Positions 1 to 8,914 of a DNA stretch of 64,000 bases are shown here, piece by piece (the first letter of the stretch is position 1; every line of letters starts with the position of its first letter). Below the pieces are notes generated by a model. That model was not told the origin of the DNA. It worked only from the letters and a program-made list of their open reading frames with translations, and did no database searches. This stretch comes from CAHJXG01 sp964235485 (GTDB taxonomy: Bacteria; Pseudomonadota; Alphaproteobacteria; Acetobacterales; Acetobacteraceae): the NCBI GenBank assembly GCA_964235485.1, contig CAXSAZ010000005.1, positions 140,893 to 204,892 of the forward strand. Direction: 5' to 3'. The position numbers were made by a program, and so were the translations under genes.

Positions 1-828
1 GAACTCCTTGAGCGCGGCCACGCAGGCGCGCACGAAGAATGACATGAAGCCGAGACGCACGCCCTTGTGCCGCTTCTCAAAGGCGTCGCGGTACTCGGCG
101 CGCATCGCCATCGCGGCCGTCATGTCCACCTCGTTGAAGGTGGTCAGCATGGCGGCGGTGTTCTGCGCTTCCTTGAGGCGTTGGGCGATGGTGCGGCGCA
201 GCCGGGTCATCTTGACCCGCTCCTCCCCGGCTTCCGGGGCGCGGGCCTGCTGCGGCGCGGCGGCGGCGGGCGCCGGCGCGGCTGCCGGGCGCGCAAGGAA
301 CTGCAGCACGTCGCCCTTGGTGATCCGACCGTCCTTGCCGGTGCCGGCCATGTCGGCGTGTGCCAGGCCCTTTTCTTCTATCAGCTTGGACGCGGACGGC
401 ATGGGGGCATGGGCAGAAGCTCGCGGCGCTTCTGCCGTGGCGGAGGCTTGCGGCGGCGCGGCCGGCCGGGCCACAGGGCCGAGCGGCCGCGGCGGCGGGT
501 TCACCCCGGGACTTGGGTTGGCGGCAGTGGAGGACGCGGTTGCGGTCGGCGCTCCCGCCGTCGCCGGCGGCTTGGGCGCGGGCGTCGCGCCGGCCGCGTC
601 CAGGGTGCCGAGAACCGCGCCCACTTCCACCTCCGCGCCTTCCGCCGCGGCGATGTCGCCGAGGGTACCGGCGCCGGGCGCGTTGACCTCCACCGTGACC
701 TTGTCGGTTTCCAACTCGACCAAAGGCTCGTCCGCCGCGACGCTCTCGCCCGCCTTCTTCAGCCAGCGCGCCACCGTCGCGGTGGTGACGCTCTCGCCCA
801 GCGTGGGAACCTTGATCTCGGTGGCCAT
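1..828 (-). CDS. sucB: Dihydrolipoyllysine succinyltransferase, E2 of 2-oxoglutarate dehydrogenase (5' part; runs off window)
   Basis: E2 core of the 2-oxoglutarate dehydrogenase complex; it transfers the succinyl group from lipoamide to CoA. The 276 visible residues begin MATEIKVPTLGES and form a lipoyl domain with the ETDKV motif (lipoyl lysine about residue 43). An Ala/Pro-rich linker follows, then a peripheral E3-binding domain (SASKLIEEKGL to ITKGDVLQFL) and the start of the catalytic domain (RLRRTIAQRLKEAQ, FNEVDM). The C-terminal half with the active-site His lies outside the window. It starts 13 nt after the sucA stop, so the two are certainly co-transcribed. The combination of motifs identifies SucB over PdhC, given the sucA neighbour. 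Confidence 0.95.
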   Translation of the reverse strand, partial: MATEIKVPTLGESVTTATVARWLKKAGESVAADEPLVELETDKVTVEVNAPGAGTLGDIAAAEGAEVEVGAVLGTLDAAGATPAPKPPATAGAPTATASSTAANPSPGVNPPPRPLGPVARPAAPPQASATAEAPRASAHAPMPSASKLIEEKGLAHADMAGTGKDGRITKGDVLQFLARPAAAPAPAAAAPQQARAPEAGEERVKMTRLRRTIAQRLKEAQNTAAMLTTFNEVDMTAAMAMRAEYRDAFEKRHKGVRLGFMSFFVRACVAALKEF

Positions 829-841
829 TCGTTACTTGTCC

Positions 842-3715
842 TTACCCATTCATGCCGAGCGCGTCGCGCACCAGCGCCATCTGCTCCGCGGCATGGACCT
901 TGGCGAGTCCGGTGGCCGGGCTTGCGGCCTCCACCCGGCCGGCATAGCTCGGACGCGCGGCCCGGCCGCCGTTGCCGGCCAGCACCCGCTCGATCCGGCG
1001 GTCCACGAAGCTCCAAGCGCCCATGTTCGCCGGCTCCTCCTGGCACCACACCACGTCCGCGTTGACATACGGCTTCAACGCGGCGGCAAGGGTGTGCTCC
1101 GGGAACGGGAAGATCTGCTCCAGGCGCAGGATTGCCACGTCCTTCATGCCCTTGTCCCGACGCTCCGCCAGCAGGTCGTAGTAGACCTTGCCGGAGCAGA
1201 CCACCACGCGCCGGACCTGATCGGCCGGCGCCAGCGCGTCCAGCTCGTGCAAAACGAAGCTGAAATGGCTGCCCTCCGCCATGTCGGCCAGGCTGCTGAC
1301 CGCGAGCTTGTGCCGCAGCAGCGACTTCGGCGTCATGATGACCAACGGCTTGCGGAAGTTGCGCTTCAACTGCCGCCGCAGCGCGTGGAAGTAGTTGGCC
1401 GGCGTGGTCAGGTTGCACACCGTCATGTTGCGCTCGGCGCAAAGCTGCAAATACCGCTCCAGCCGCGCCGAGCTGTGCTCCGGCCCCTGCCCCTCGTAGC
1501 CATGGGGCAGCAACAGGGTGAGGCCGCTCATGCGCAGCCACTTGGTTTCGCCGCTCGCCAGGAACTGGTCGATGATGACCTGGGCGCCGTTGGCGAAGTC
1601 GCCGAACTGCGCTTCCCACAGCACCAGCACCTTGGGGTCGGCGAGGGTGTAGCCGTACTCGAAGCCCAGCACCCCCTGCTCCGACAGGAGCGAGTTGAAG
1701 ATCTCGATCTTCGCCTGGTCCGGCTGGATGTTGTTGAGCGGCACGTACTCGTTCTGGTTGGCCTGGTCGGTCAGCACCGCGTGGCGCTGGCTGAAGGTGC
1801 CGCGCTGGCAGTCCTCGCCCGACAAGCGCACCCGGCTGCCCTCCATCAGCAGGCCGCCGAACGCCAAGGCCTCCCCGGTCGCCCAGTCGATGCCCTCGCC
1901 GGTCTCGATCATGGCGCGCTTGGCTTCAAGCTGCCGGGCGATCTTGGGGTTGAGGTCGAAGTTGTCCGGCGGGGTGTAAAGCGCGCGGCCGACCCGGCGG
2001 AGCTGCTCGGTGGACAGCTCCGTCGTGTCCTCCTGGCGCTCGTCCAACTGGTCGGACCGCGACAGCCCGGCCCAATGCCCTTCCAGCCAATCCGCCTTAT
2101 TCGGCTTGTAAGCCTGCGCCGCCTTGTAGGCGTCCTCCAGCGTGGCCTGGAATCCGTCCCACAGCGCCTGGGCGTCCTCGGCGCTCACGCTGCCCTCGGC
2201 GGCCAGGCGCCCGGCATACAGCGTGCGCGTGGTCGGCCGCTCCTTGATCGCGCGATACATGATCGGCTGGGTGAAGGCCGGCTCGTCCGTTTCGTTGTGG
2301 CCGTGGCGGCGGTAGCAAACGATGTCGAGCACGAAGTCGGTGGCGAACGTCTGCCGGAACTCGGCCGCGAGGCGGGCGCAGAAGATCACCGCCTCCGGCT
2401 CGTCGCCGTTGACGTGCAGGATGGGGCACTGCACGGACTTCGCGATGTCCGTGCAGTACAGGCCGGAATAGGCGTGGGCGGGAACCGTCGTGAAGCCGAT
2501 CTGGTTGTTGACGATCAGGTGGATGGTGCCGCCGGTGCGGTAGCCGATCAACTGGCTCATCGCCAGCGTCTCGTATACCAGCCCCTGCCCGGCAAAGGCA
2601 GCGTCGCCGTGCATCAGGATGCCCATGACGCTGCGTCGGGCCTTGGTGTCGCCCCGCATGTCCTGCCGCGCCCGCACCTTGCCGACCACGACGGGATCGA
2701 CGGCTTCCAGATGCGACGGATTCGGCTGCAAGGAGATGTGCACGTCGTGCCCGGCGATCTCCACGTCCGTGCTGGTGCCGAGGTGATACTTCACGTCGCC
2801 CGACCCCTGCACGTCCTCCGGCTGCGTGCTGTTGCCGCCGAACTCGCTGAACACGGCGGTGAAGGGCTTGCGGACGATGTTGACCAGGGTGTTGAGCCGC
2901 CCGCGGTGCGGCATCCCGATGGCGATCTCCTGCACGCCCCCGCGCGCCGCCGTGTCGATGATCGCGTGCAGCGCCGGGATCGTGACCTCGCCGCCTTCCA
3001 AGCCGAAGCGCTTGGTGCCGACGTAACGCTTTTGGCAGAACGTTTCGAAGCCTTCCGCCTCCGTCAACTGCGCCAGGACCGTGCGCTTGGCGGCGGGATC
3101 GAAGCCCCCCACCCAGGGCGCGCCCTCGATCCGGCGCTGGATCCAGTTCTTCTGCTCGGGGTCCTGGATGTGCATGAACTCGACACCGATCGGCCCGCAA
3201 TAGCTGGCGCGGACGATGCCCATGATCTCCTGCACCGTGGCGCTTTCGCGGCCGAGCACGTTGTCGATGAAGATCGGGCGGTCCATGTCGCCCGGCCCGA
3301 AACCGTAGCTGGCCGGGTCGAGCTCGGGATGCGACTTCGGCAATTGCAGGCCCAGCGGGTCGAGCTTCGCCTCCAGGTGGCCGCGCACGCGGTAGGCGCG
3401 GATCAGCATCAGCGCGCGCAGGCTGTCGAGCGCCGCCGCGCGCACCTGCTCGGGGGCTGCGGCGCCCAGCGCCGGCGCGGCCTTGCCGCCGCCCTTCGCC
3501 GGTTCCGGCTCGGACACATCGAAGTGCCGGGGCGCCCAGGACGCGCCGCTCGCGTCCATCAGGATGCCGCGGGCCTCGTCGTTCAGGGCGCTGAACAGCT
3601 CGGCGAAACTGGCATCGACGCTGGCCGGGTTGGCCGCCCACCGCGCGTAAAGGTCGGCGACAAAGGCGGCGTTGCCGCCGTTGAACACTTGGGCGAGCAC
3701 ATCTACGCCGGGCAT
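842..3715 (-). CDS. sucA: 2-oxoglutarate dehydrogenase E1 component
   Basis: Thiamine-diphosphate-dependent decarboxylase of the TCA cycle that passes the succinyl group to SucB. The protein has 957 residues, normal for the family. It shows the short N-terminal E2-docking segment (FVADLYARWAANPASVD) and an Ala/Gly linker. The transketolase-like core carries HGDAAFAGQG followed by LIVNNQIGF, the two halves of the ThDP/Mg motif, and later YRRHGHNETDEPAFTQP. The C-terminal pyrimidine-binding domain includes GFEYGYTLADPKVLVLWEAQFGDFANGAQ, here cited only as a landmark near residue 690. It lies between mdh and sucB; sucCD, often found between mdh and sucA in alphaproteobacteria, is missing. Confidence 0.97.
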   Translation of the reverse strand: MPGVDVLAQVFNGGNAAFVADLYARWAANPASVDASFAELFSALNDEARGILMDASGASWAPRHFDVSEPEPAKGGGKAAPALGAAAPEQVRAAALDSLRALMLIRAYRVRGHLEAKLDPLGLQLPKSHPELDPASYGFGPGDMDRPIFIDNVLGRESATVQEIMGIVRASYCGPIGVEFMHIQDPEQKNWIQRRIEGAPWVGGFDPAAKRTVLAQLTEAEGFETFCQKRYVGTKRFGLEGGEVTIPALHAIIDTAARGGVQEIAIGMPHRGRLNTLVNIVRKPFTAVFSEFGGNSTQPEDVQGSGDVKYHLGTSTDVEIAGHDVHISLQPNPSHLEAVDPVVVGKVRARQDMRGDTKARRSVMGILMHGDAAFAGQGLVYETLAMSQLIGYRTGGTIHLIVNNQIGFTTVPAHAYSGLYCTDIAKSVQCPILHVNGDEPEAVIFCARLAAEFRQTFATDFVLDIVCYRRHGHNETDEPAFTQPIMYRAIKERPTTRTLYAGRLAAEGSVSAEDAQALWDGFQATLEDAYKAAQAYKPNKADWLEGHWAGLSRSDQLDERQEDTTELSTEQLRRVGRALYTPPDNFDLNPKIARQLEAKRAMIETGEGIDWATGEALAFGGLLMEGSRVRLSGEDCQRGTFSQRHAVLTDQANQNEYVPLNNIQPDQAKIEIFNSLLSEQGVLGFEYGYTLADPKVLVLWEAQFGDFANGAQVIIDQFLASGETKWLRMSGLTLLLPHGYEGQGPEHSSARLERYLQLCAERNMTVCNLTTPANYFHALRRQLKRNFRKPLVIMTPKSLLRHKLAVSSLADMAEGSHFSFVLHELDALAPADQVRRVVVCSGKVYYDLLAERRDKGMKDVAILRLEQIFPFPEHTLAAALKPYVNADVVWCQEEPANMGAWSFVDRRIERVLAGNGGRAARPSYAGRVEAASPATGLAKVHAAEQMALVRDALGMNG

Positions 3716-3861
3716 GGACGTTCCCTCATGGTGTCATCGGGCGCCGGGGCGCTGATCGGAACATGGGCATGGCCGATCCGACCTGGCGGGTTGCCAGGGT
3801 TGCCCGTCTTGCATAGGCCGGTCTTGCATGGGAGGGGCGGGGCATCAGACTGGCGGCGGGG

Positions 3862-4815
3862 TCAGCCCACCAGTTTGCGGCTCGCGTCGATCAACTCCTG
3901 GACGGAGGCGCAGCTTTTGTCGAACGCCGCCTTCTCGGCCCCGTCCAGCGCGATCTCGACGATGCGCTCCACGCCGCCCGCGCCGATCACCACGGGCACG
4001 CCGACATACAGGCCGTTCACGCCGTATTGCCCGGACAGGTGCGCCGCCGCCGGCAGCACGCGCTTCTTGTCGCGCAGGAAGCTTTCGGCCATGGCGACGG
4101 CGCTGGCCGCCGGGGCGTAGAAGGCGCTGCCCTTTTCCAGCAGCTTGACGATCTCGCCGCCGCCGTTCGCGGTGCGGGCGACGATGGCGTCGATCTTGTC
4201 CTGCGTCGTCCAGCCCATCTTGACGAGATCGGGCACGGGGATGCCGGCGACGGTGCTGTAGCGCACCAGCGGCACCATGGTGTCGCCGTGGCCGCCCAGC
4301 ACGAAGGCGGTCACGTCCTCCACCGACACGTTGAACTCATGGGCCAGGAACAAGCGGAAGCGGCTGCTGTCCAGCACGCCGGCCATGCCGACCACCATGT
4401 GGGGCGGCAGGCCGGACTTCTGCTGCATCACCCACACCATGGCGTCGAGCGGGTTGGTGATGACGATCACGAAAGCGCCGGGGCAATGGGTCTTGATGCC
4501 CTCGGCCACGGTTGCGATCACGCCGGCGTTCTTGGCCACCAGGTCGTCGCGGCTCATGCCGGGCTGGCGGGGGAACCCGGCGGTCACGATCACCACGTCG
4601 GAGCCTGCGATGGCGGAATAGTCGCTGCCGCCCAGCATGTGGCTGTCAAAGCCGTCCACGGGGCCGGACTGCATGATGTCCAGCGCCTTGCCCGCCGCCA
4701 CGCCGCCGAACACGTCGAACAGCGCCACGTCGCCCAGTTCCTTCAGCCCGATCAAGTGGGCGAGGGTGCCGCCGATGTTGCCGGCGCCGATCAGTGCGAT
4801 CTTGTTGCGTGCCAT
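3862..4815 (-). CDS. mdh: Malate dehydrogenase (NAD)
   Basis: Oxidises malate to oxaloacetate in the TCA cycle. The 317-residue protein begins MARNKIALIGAGNIGGTLAH with the Rossmann glycine motif. It carries the substrate arginines in GFPRQPGMSRDDL, the ITNPLDAMVW segment, and the catalytic His in VLGGHGDTMVP. This is the LDH-like mdh type of alphaproteobacteria. The frame is open for 36 more codons upstream, but the ATG at 4815 gives the canonical N-terminus and has AGGA about 8 nt upstream. It is transcribed towards sucA with a 146-nt gap that contains no gene. Confidence 0.97.
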   Translation of the reverse strand: MARNKIALIGAGNIGGTLAHLIGLKELGDVALFDVFGGVAAGKALDIMQSGPVDGFDSHMLGGSDYSAIAGSDVVIVTAGFPRQPGMSRDDLVAKNAGVIATVAEGIKTHCPGAFVIVITNPLDAMVWVMQQKSGLPPHMVVGMAGVLDSSRFRLFLAHEFNVSVEDVTAFVLGGHGDTMVPLVRYSTVAGIPVPDLVKMGWTTQDKIDAIVARTANGGGEIVKLLEKGSAFYAPAASAVAMAESFLRDKKRVLPAAAHLSGQYGVNGLYVGVPVVIGAGGVERIVEIALDGAEKAAFDKSCASVQELIDASRKLVG

Positions 4816-4923
4816 GGTGGGTTCCTGGTTGGACGGTATGCCGGGGCGGGCAGGCAGCGCCAACCAAACCGCCCACCGAGCCGAGACGCCCGGTGCGATA
4901 ACCCATCCCGTGCAGGCCGGCAA

Positions 4924-4949
4924 GACGCGCGCCGGCGGCGCCGCGCGTC
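4924..4949 (-). terminator. GC-rich hairpin downstream of the porin gene
   Basis: GACGCGCG and CGCGCGTC form a perfect 8-bp stem around a 10-nt loop, 11 nt after the porin stop codon. No T-run follows, so it may be a weak or Rho-assisted terminator or an mRNA-end stabiliser rather than a classical intrinsic terminator. Confidence 0.4.
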
Positions 4950-4960
4950 AGAACGCCGGA

Positions 4961-6571
4961 TCAGAACGCAGCCTGGGCCCGCAGCGCCACCGCCTGAATC
5001 CGCTGCCCCGCCTGCGTCGTGCCCGCCGCGTTCAAGCGGTCCACGTTGATGATGTCGTAGTCCAGCATGAAACGGAACTGATCGTTGGGATACCAGTTCA
5101 GGCCGACGGCATAGATGTCCTGGCTGCCACCATAGACGCCGCCGGTGCTGGCGGCGGACCGCCCGCGCGTCACGCGGTCGTTGAGGTCGATGGTGCTGTA
5201 GCGGGCCACCGCTTCGAACGCGCCAAAGCCGCCGAAGCGGCCGTCGCGAAATGTGAAGGGCTGGGCCGGGTGCGGGCTGCCGAAGGCGGCGCCGCTGTTG
5301 ACGTAGCGCCGGGGTTCGCCGGTGATCACCCAGCTTGCCTCCGCGTAGCCGCCGCTGAATTGCAGGCCTGGCGTGCGCACGGTGGCGCCGCCATTGGTCC
5401 GGTCCACGCCGATCGTGATGTACTCGCCTTGCAGCAGGAAGTTGCGCCAGCGCAGCGCGAACTCCGGGCCATAGGTGTAGGCGCTGCGGGCGTTGAGCGC
5501 CCCGGTGCTGACCAATGTGTTGTTGTCGATTCGCAGTTCCGGCCGGTCCGAAACGGTGAGCGTCTGCCCGGCGCTGGTCCTTTGGATGCGGAACGCGTCG
5601 GAGGCGGAGAAGCCGGCGTGAACGTCCCAGTCGCCGGTCGCGACCGGCCGCCCGGCAACACGGAGCGTGGCCCCGGTCTGCTGCGGCTGGGCCGGCAACG
5701 TGCTCTGGCTGCCATAGGGAGCGCCCGTCAGGTAGGACGCGATGAAATAGCGGTCTCCCACCCAGCGCGCGCCGGCCGACGACCGTGCGTCGCCGGCGAC
5801 GATGTTGCGGGATGCCTCGACGATGCTGGGCCGCTCAAGGAAGAAGAAATCGTTCGAGCTCATGCTGTCCTGTAGCGTCAGCCACGGCTTGAAGTAGCCG
5901 GCTGTCAGCGTGAGCGGCTTGATGGGGGTGTAGTTGATATTCGCCTCGTAGAGTCTGACGACCCCATCGGGAGAGTTGCCAAAATCCGGCGTCAAGTTGA
6001 CCTGGAAATCTTCATACTTGAACACGAACGGGACGCGCGCACGGCGCAAGTTCTCGCCGAACGTGTTCAGCCGCGGCACCAGCCGCGTGTCTGGCGTCCG
6101 GTTTCCCTGGAAGTACCCGCCAATGTCATAATGAAGCTGCAGCCCGACCGCGAGCGAGTAGCGGCCGTCATTGGACGCAAGGGTCGGCCGGCCATTCGGG
6201 AAGCTGAGGCCGCCGGGGTTCGCCGGGGCGGCGGGCGCGCTGGTGGAGGGTTCGGCGGTGCTGCTAGTCCGGTTCGTCTGGCCAACGTTGGACCCGGGCG
6301 GATTCGCCGGCTGCCCGGCGCCGGGCGCCGACGCCTGCTGAGCCGTCTGGCGTTCCTGCTGGGCGCGCGCACGGGCGGCCTCCTGCCGGGCGGCGCGGAC
6401 CTCCGCGTCGCGGGACGAAAGGTCGCGCCGGACGCGGGCCAGTTCCCCCTGCAAGGCGCGGATTTGCGCCTCGATGGCCGACAGGCGAGGGTCCTCCTGC
6501 GCCAGCGCCGGGACAGTGGCTGCTGAAAGCACGCTGCCAGCCAAAAGGAAACGGATGAAACCGCGAGCCAT
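4961..6571 (-). CDS. Outer-membrane porin, OprO/OprP-like (phosphate-selective porin family)
   Basis: Predicted trimeric beta-barrel porin of 536 residues. A signal peptide (MARGFIRFLLAGSVLSAATVPALA|QED) is followed by a coiled-coil/linker segment rich in Arg, Gln and Ala (about residues 25-95), a Ser/Thr/Pro stretch, and a barrel with alternating aromatic strands. The last residue is Phe, as usual for barrels inserted by BAM. SGGYAEASWVITGEPRRY resembles the conserved OprP/O block. The solute is unknown; members of this family carry phosphate or other anions. The start is the ATG at 6571, with GGTAGG 6 nt upstream. A TTG two codons earlier abuts that ribosome-binding site and is less likely. 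The AT-rich 110 nt upstream is probably its promoter region. Confidence 0.85.
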   Translation of the reverse strand: MARGFIRFLLAGSVLSAATVPALAQEDPRLSAIEAQIRALQGELARVRRDLSSRDAEVRAARQEAARARAQQERQTAQQASAPGAGQPANPPGSNVGQTNRTSSTAEPSTSAPAAPANPGGLSFPNGRPTLASNDGRYSLAVGLQLHYDIGGYFQGNRTPDTRLVPRLNTFGENLRRARVPFVFKYEDFQVNLTPDFGNSPDGVVRLYEANINYTPIKPLTLTAGYFKPWLTLQDSMSSNDFFFLERPSIVEASRNIVAGDARSSAGARWVGDRYFIASYLTGAPYGSQSTLPAQPQQTGATLRVAGRPVATGDWDVHAGFSASDAFRIQRTSAGQTLTVSDRPELRIDNNTLVSTGALNARSAYTYGPEFALRWRNFLLQGEYITIGVDRTNGGATVRTPGLQFSGGYAEASWVITGEPRRYVNSGAAFGSPHPAQPFTFRDGRFGGFGAFEAVARYSTIDLNDRVTRGRSAASTGGVYGGSQDIYAVGLNWYPNDQFRFMLDYDIINVDRLNAAGTTQAGQRIQAVALRAQAAF

Positions 6572-6688
6572 GCTCAACCTACCAATTAAACATGCCTCAA
6601 TTTATGGCCCGAGCATGTTAATTGCGGGATTACAATCTGATGTCGCTGTTATGATGGCGCAGCCATATGGCCAATCTGCAACACTGTG

Positions 6689-7849
6689 TCACGTCAGATG
6701 CGGCAGCCCCAGGTAGTCCTGGCTCTGCATCTCCTCCAGCCGGGACGCGGTGCGCTCGAAGATGCGCGCACCCTCCCCCCGCTCATGAAGCTGGTCCGGC
6801 ACCGCGTCGGCGCTGGCGACCAGCTTGACGCGGTGGTCATACAGCGCGTCGATCAGCACGGTGAAGCGCCGGGCGAGGTCGTAGTTGTCCGGGGACAGCC
6901 GGGGCACGCCGTCCAGCACCAGCGCCTGGTAGTGCGTGGCCAGCGCCAGGTAGTCCCCGGCGCCCAGCGGCTGCCCGCACAGCGCGTCGAAGTCGAAGCG
7001 CGCGACCCCCTGCGCCGCGAGCGGCACGGTGAGGATGCGGCCCATCACCATCAGCCGCTCGGGCCGGGCCTTGGCGCCGCCGCTCAGCTCGCGAAAGGCT
7101 GCATCCAGCGCACGGTCGGCGCGGTTGTCCGCCGGCACGTGCCAGGTCGGCACGCCGCGCAGCCGCTGCCGCCGCCAGTCGCGGCTTCCCGCCATCGCCA
7201 GCACGTCCAGATGCTGCTTCAGCAGCGCGATGAACGGCAGCAAGGCGTCGCGCCCGGGCTGCCCGGCGAACAGGTCGTCCGGCCGGGTGTTGCTGGTGGC
7301 GACCACGACCACGCCGCGGGCGAACAGCGCCTTGAACAGCCGGCCCAGGATGGTGGCATCGGCGATGTCGTTCACCTGGAACTCGTCGAAGCACAGCAGG
7401 GAAGCCTCGGCGCTGATCGCGTCGGCGAGCGGCGGGATCGGGTCATCGGAATGCGGGTCGGCCAGGCGGTGCGGGGCGCGGCGCCAAGCGTAGATGCGGC
7501 GGTGCGCATCCTGCATGAAGGCATGGAAATGGGTGCGCCGCTTGCGCGGCACGTCGGCCGCCTCGAAGAACAGGTCCATCAACATGCTTTTGCCGCGGCC
7601 CACGTCGCCCACCAGATAGAGTCCGTGCGGAAAGTCCTCCGGCATGTCGTCCCGCCGGCGGAACATGCGGCCAAAGAAGCCCGGCTCGGCCGGCGACCGC
7701 GCCTCGTAACCGCGGAGCCGCGCCCAAAGCGCCTGCAAGCGTTCGGCAACCAGGGCTTGCGACGGGTCGGTGGACAACTCGCCCGCGGCGAGCCGGGCGC
7801 GGTATGACGCCAGCGGCCCGCCTGCGGCGGCATCGGAGGGCGGGGTCAT
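6689..7849 (-). CDS. zapE: Cell division protein ZapE (AFG1-like AAA-type ATPase)
   Basis: ATPase that acts at the Z-ring in bacteria; its mitochondrial relative AFG1/LACE1 handles inner-membrane proteins. The protein has 386 residues from the ATG at 7849. Walker A is GDVGRGKS (about residues 81-88), preceded by HGLYLVGDV, and Walker B is LLCFDEFQVNDIADA. The sensor block VVVVATSNTRPDDLFAG and the family block FTVLIDALYDHRVKL near the C-terminus are both present. The frame extends 23 codons upstream, but the MTPPSDA start suits the family better. zapE near sdh and mdh is a recurrent alphaproteobacterial arrangement. Confidence 0.92.
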   Translation of the reverse strand: MTPPSDAAAGGPLASYRARLAAGELSTDPSQALVAERLQALWARLRGYEARSPAEPGFFGRMFRRRDDMPEDFPHGLYLVGDVGRGKSMLMDLFFEAADVPRKRRTHFHAFMQDAHRRIYAWRRAPHRLADPHSDDPIPPLADAISAEASLLCFDEFQVNDIADATILGRLFKALFARGVVVVATSNTRPDDLFAGQPGRDALLPFIALLKQHLDVLAMAGSRDWRRQRLRGVPTWHVPADNRADRALDAAFRELSGGAKARPERLMVMGRILTVPLAAQGVARFDFDALCGQPLGAGDYLALATHYQALVLDGVPRLSPDNYDLARRFTVLIDALYDHRVKLVASADAVPDQLHERGEGARIFERTASRLEEMQSQDYLGLPHLT

Positions 7850-7997
7850 GCGATGGCTCCGGGTTGCGCGCCGAGGCGGGCGCTGGGGCGTCGGTGCGGC
7901 ATTAAAGCCACCCATCAAGAAATTGCGAGTTGGTAATCAATCTCTGGATTGGGCGGCCCGTTTGTCCGAGAATTGCAACTCAAAGGAGAAACGGGCC

Positions 7998-8225
7998 ATG
8001 CGGACGGTTTTGGCAGCATTCGCGATGGGCGTGTTCCTCGTCGGCTCCGCGTCCGCCGTCGAATACCGCACCCCGGCGGCAAAGCAACTCTTTACCTGCG
8101 CTGCGGAGGGGCGGCTGCGCGTGTCAACCCGGGCATCGGAGCCATGCTGCGAGGGGCGGCTGCGATGCGCGCAGTTCCTGGCGACCGGCGGCGTGCTCAA
8201 GGCGGCGCGCGACCCGCGCACCTGA
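7998..8225 (+). CDS. Small exported cysteine-containing protein
   Basis: A 75-residue protein not assigned to a family. It has a clear Sec signal peptide, MRTVLAAFAMGVFLVGSASA, with cleavage after Ala20. The mature part of about 55 residues has four cysteines (one single, one CC pair, one single), which suggests disulfides in the periplasm. The start at 7998 is supported by AAGGAG 9 nt upstream; the longer open frame has no such site. It is divergent from zapE across a 148-nt intergenic region and is followed 53 nt later by a dioxygenase gene on the same strand. Confidence 0.6.
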   Translation: MRTVLAAFAMGVFLVGSASAVEYRTPAAKQLFTCAAEGRLRVSTRASEPCCEGRLRCAQFLATGGVLKAARDPRT

Positions 8226-8278
8226 CGCCGGGAGGCGCCGCGGTTGAACGGCGGGGCGGGTCCGCCTAGCTTCATTGC

Positions 8279-8911
8279 ATGAACATCCTTGATTACGCGG
8301 CCCTTGCCGCCGCTCCCATCGGCTCCGACCCGTTCACCCATGTCGTGGTCCCGCATTTCGTCCCGGCGCCCGTCTTGGGACAGGTGGTGGGGGGATTGCC
8401 GGCCTTGTCCAAGGGCGGCTCGTTCCCGACGGAGGGCCTACGCCTCGGCGATGCCGCCCGCGCCTTGATCGACGAATTGGAAGGCGAGCAATTCCGCACC
8501 GTGGTCGCCGAGAAGTTCGGCTTGGCGCTGGACGACGCGCCCGTGATGGTCACGCTGCGTGGCCAATCGCGCGAGAAGGACGGGCGCATCCATTGCGACA
8601 GCACGGCCAAGCGGGTCACGGTGCTGCTGTATCTCAACCCCGACACGGAAGCCTGGGCCAAGCAGGAAGGCTGCCTGCGCCTGCTGCGCGGCCCCGACGA
8701 CATCGAGGACTATGCCGTCGAGGTGCCGCCGGTGAACGGCACCTTGCTGGTATTCCCGAACGGCCCGACCACCTGGCACGGCCACAAGCAGTTCGTCGGC
8801 CGCCGCTACGTGATCCAGTTGAACTGGATGACCACGGACGACAAGGCACGGTATGAGCTGCGGCGGCACAAGGTTTCGGCGTTCATGAAACGGCTGACCC
8901 GCGCGGCCTAG
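8279..8911 (+). CDS. 2-oxoglutarate-Fe(II) oxygenase family protein
   Basis: A 210-residue protein with the double-stranded beta-helix signature of 2OG-Fe(II) dioxygenases. The metal ligands are H105 and D107 in GRIHCDSTAKRVTVLLYLN and the distal His in TTWHGHKQF (H167 or H169). An Arg in GRRYVIQLNW is positioned to bind 2-oxoglutarate. The phrase LLVFPNGPTTWHGH is typical of prolyl-4-hydroxylase-like bacterial enzymes. The substrate cannot be told from the sequence. It is convergent with the phosphatase gene, with only 3 nt between the stop codons. Confidence 0.82.
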   Translation: MNILDYAALAAAPIGSDPFTHVVVPHFVPAPVLGQVVGGLPALSKGGSFPTEGLRLGDAARALIDELEGEQFRTVVAEKFGLALDDAPVMVTLRGQSREKDGRIHCDSTAKRVTVLLYLNPDTEAWAKQEGCLRLLRGPDDIEDYAVEVPPVNGTLLVFPNGPTTWHGHKQFVGRRYVIQLNWMTTDDKARYELRRHKVSAFMKRLTRAA

Positions 8912-8914
8912 CCC

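Noticed and set aside
8..4120. A 1370-codon plus-strand open frame opposite sucB, sucA and mdh
   Set aside because: It is antisense to three unmistakable genes and has the Arg/Gly/Ala/His-rich composition expected from the reverse of GC-biased codons.
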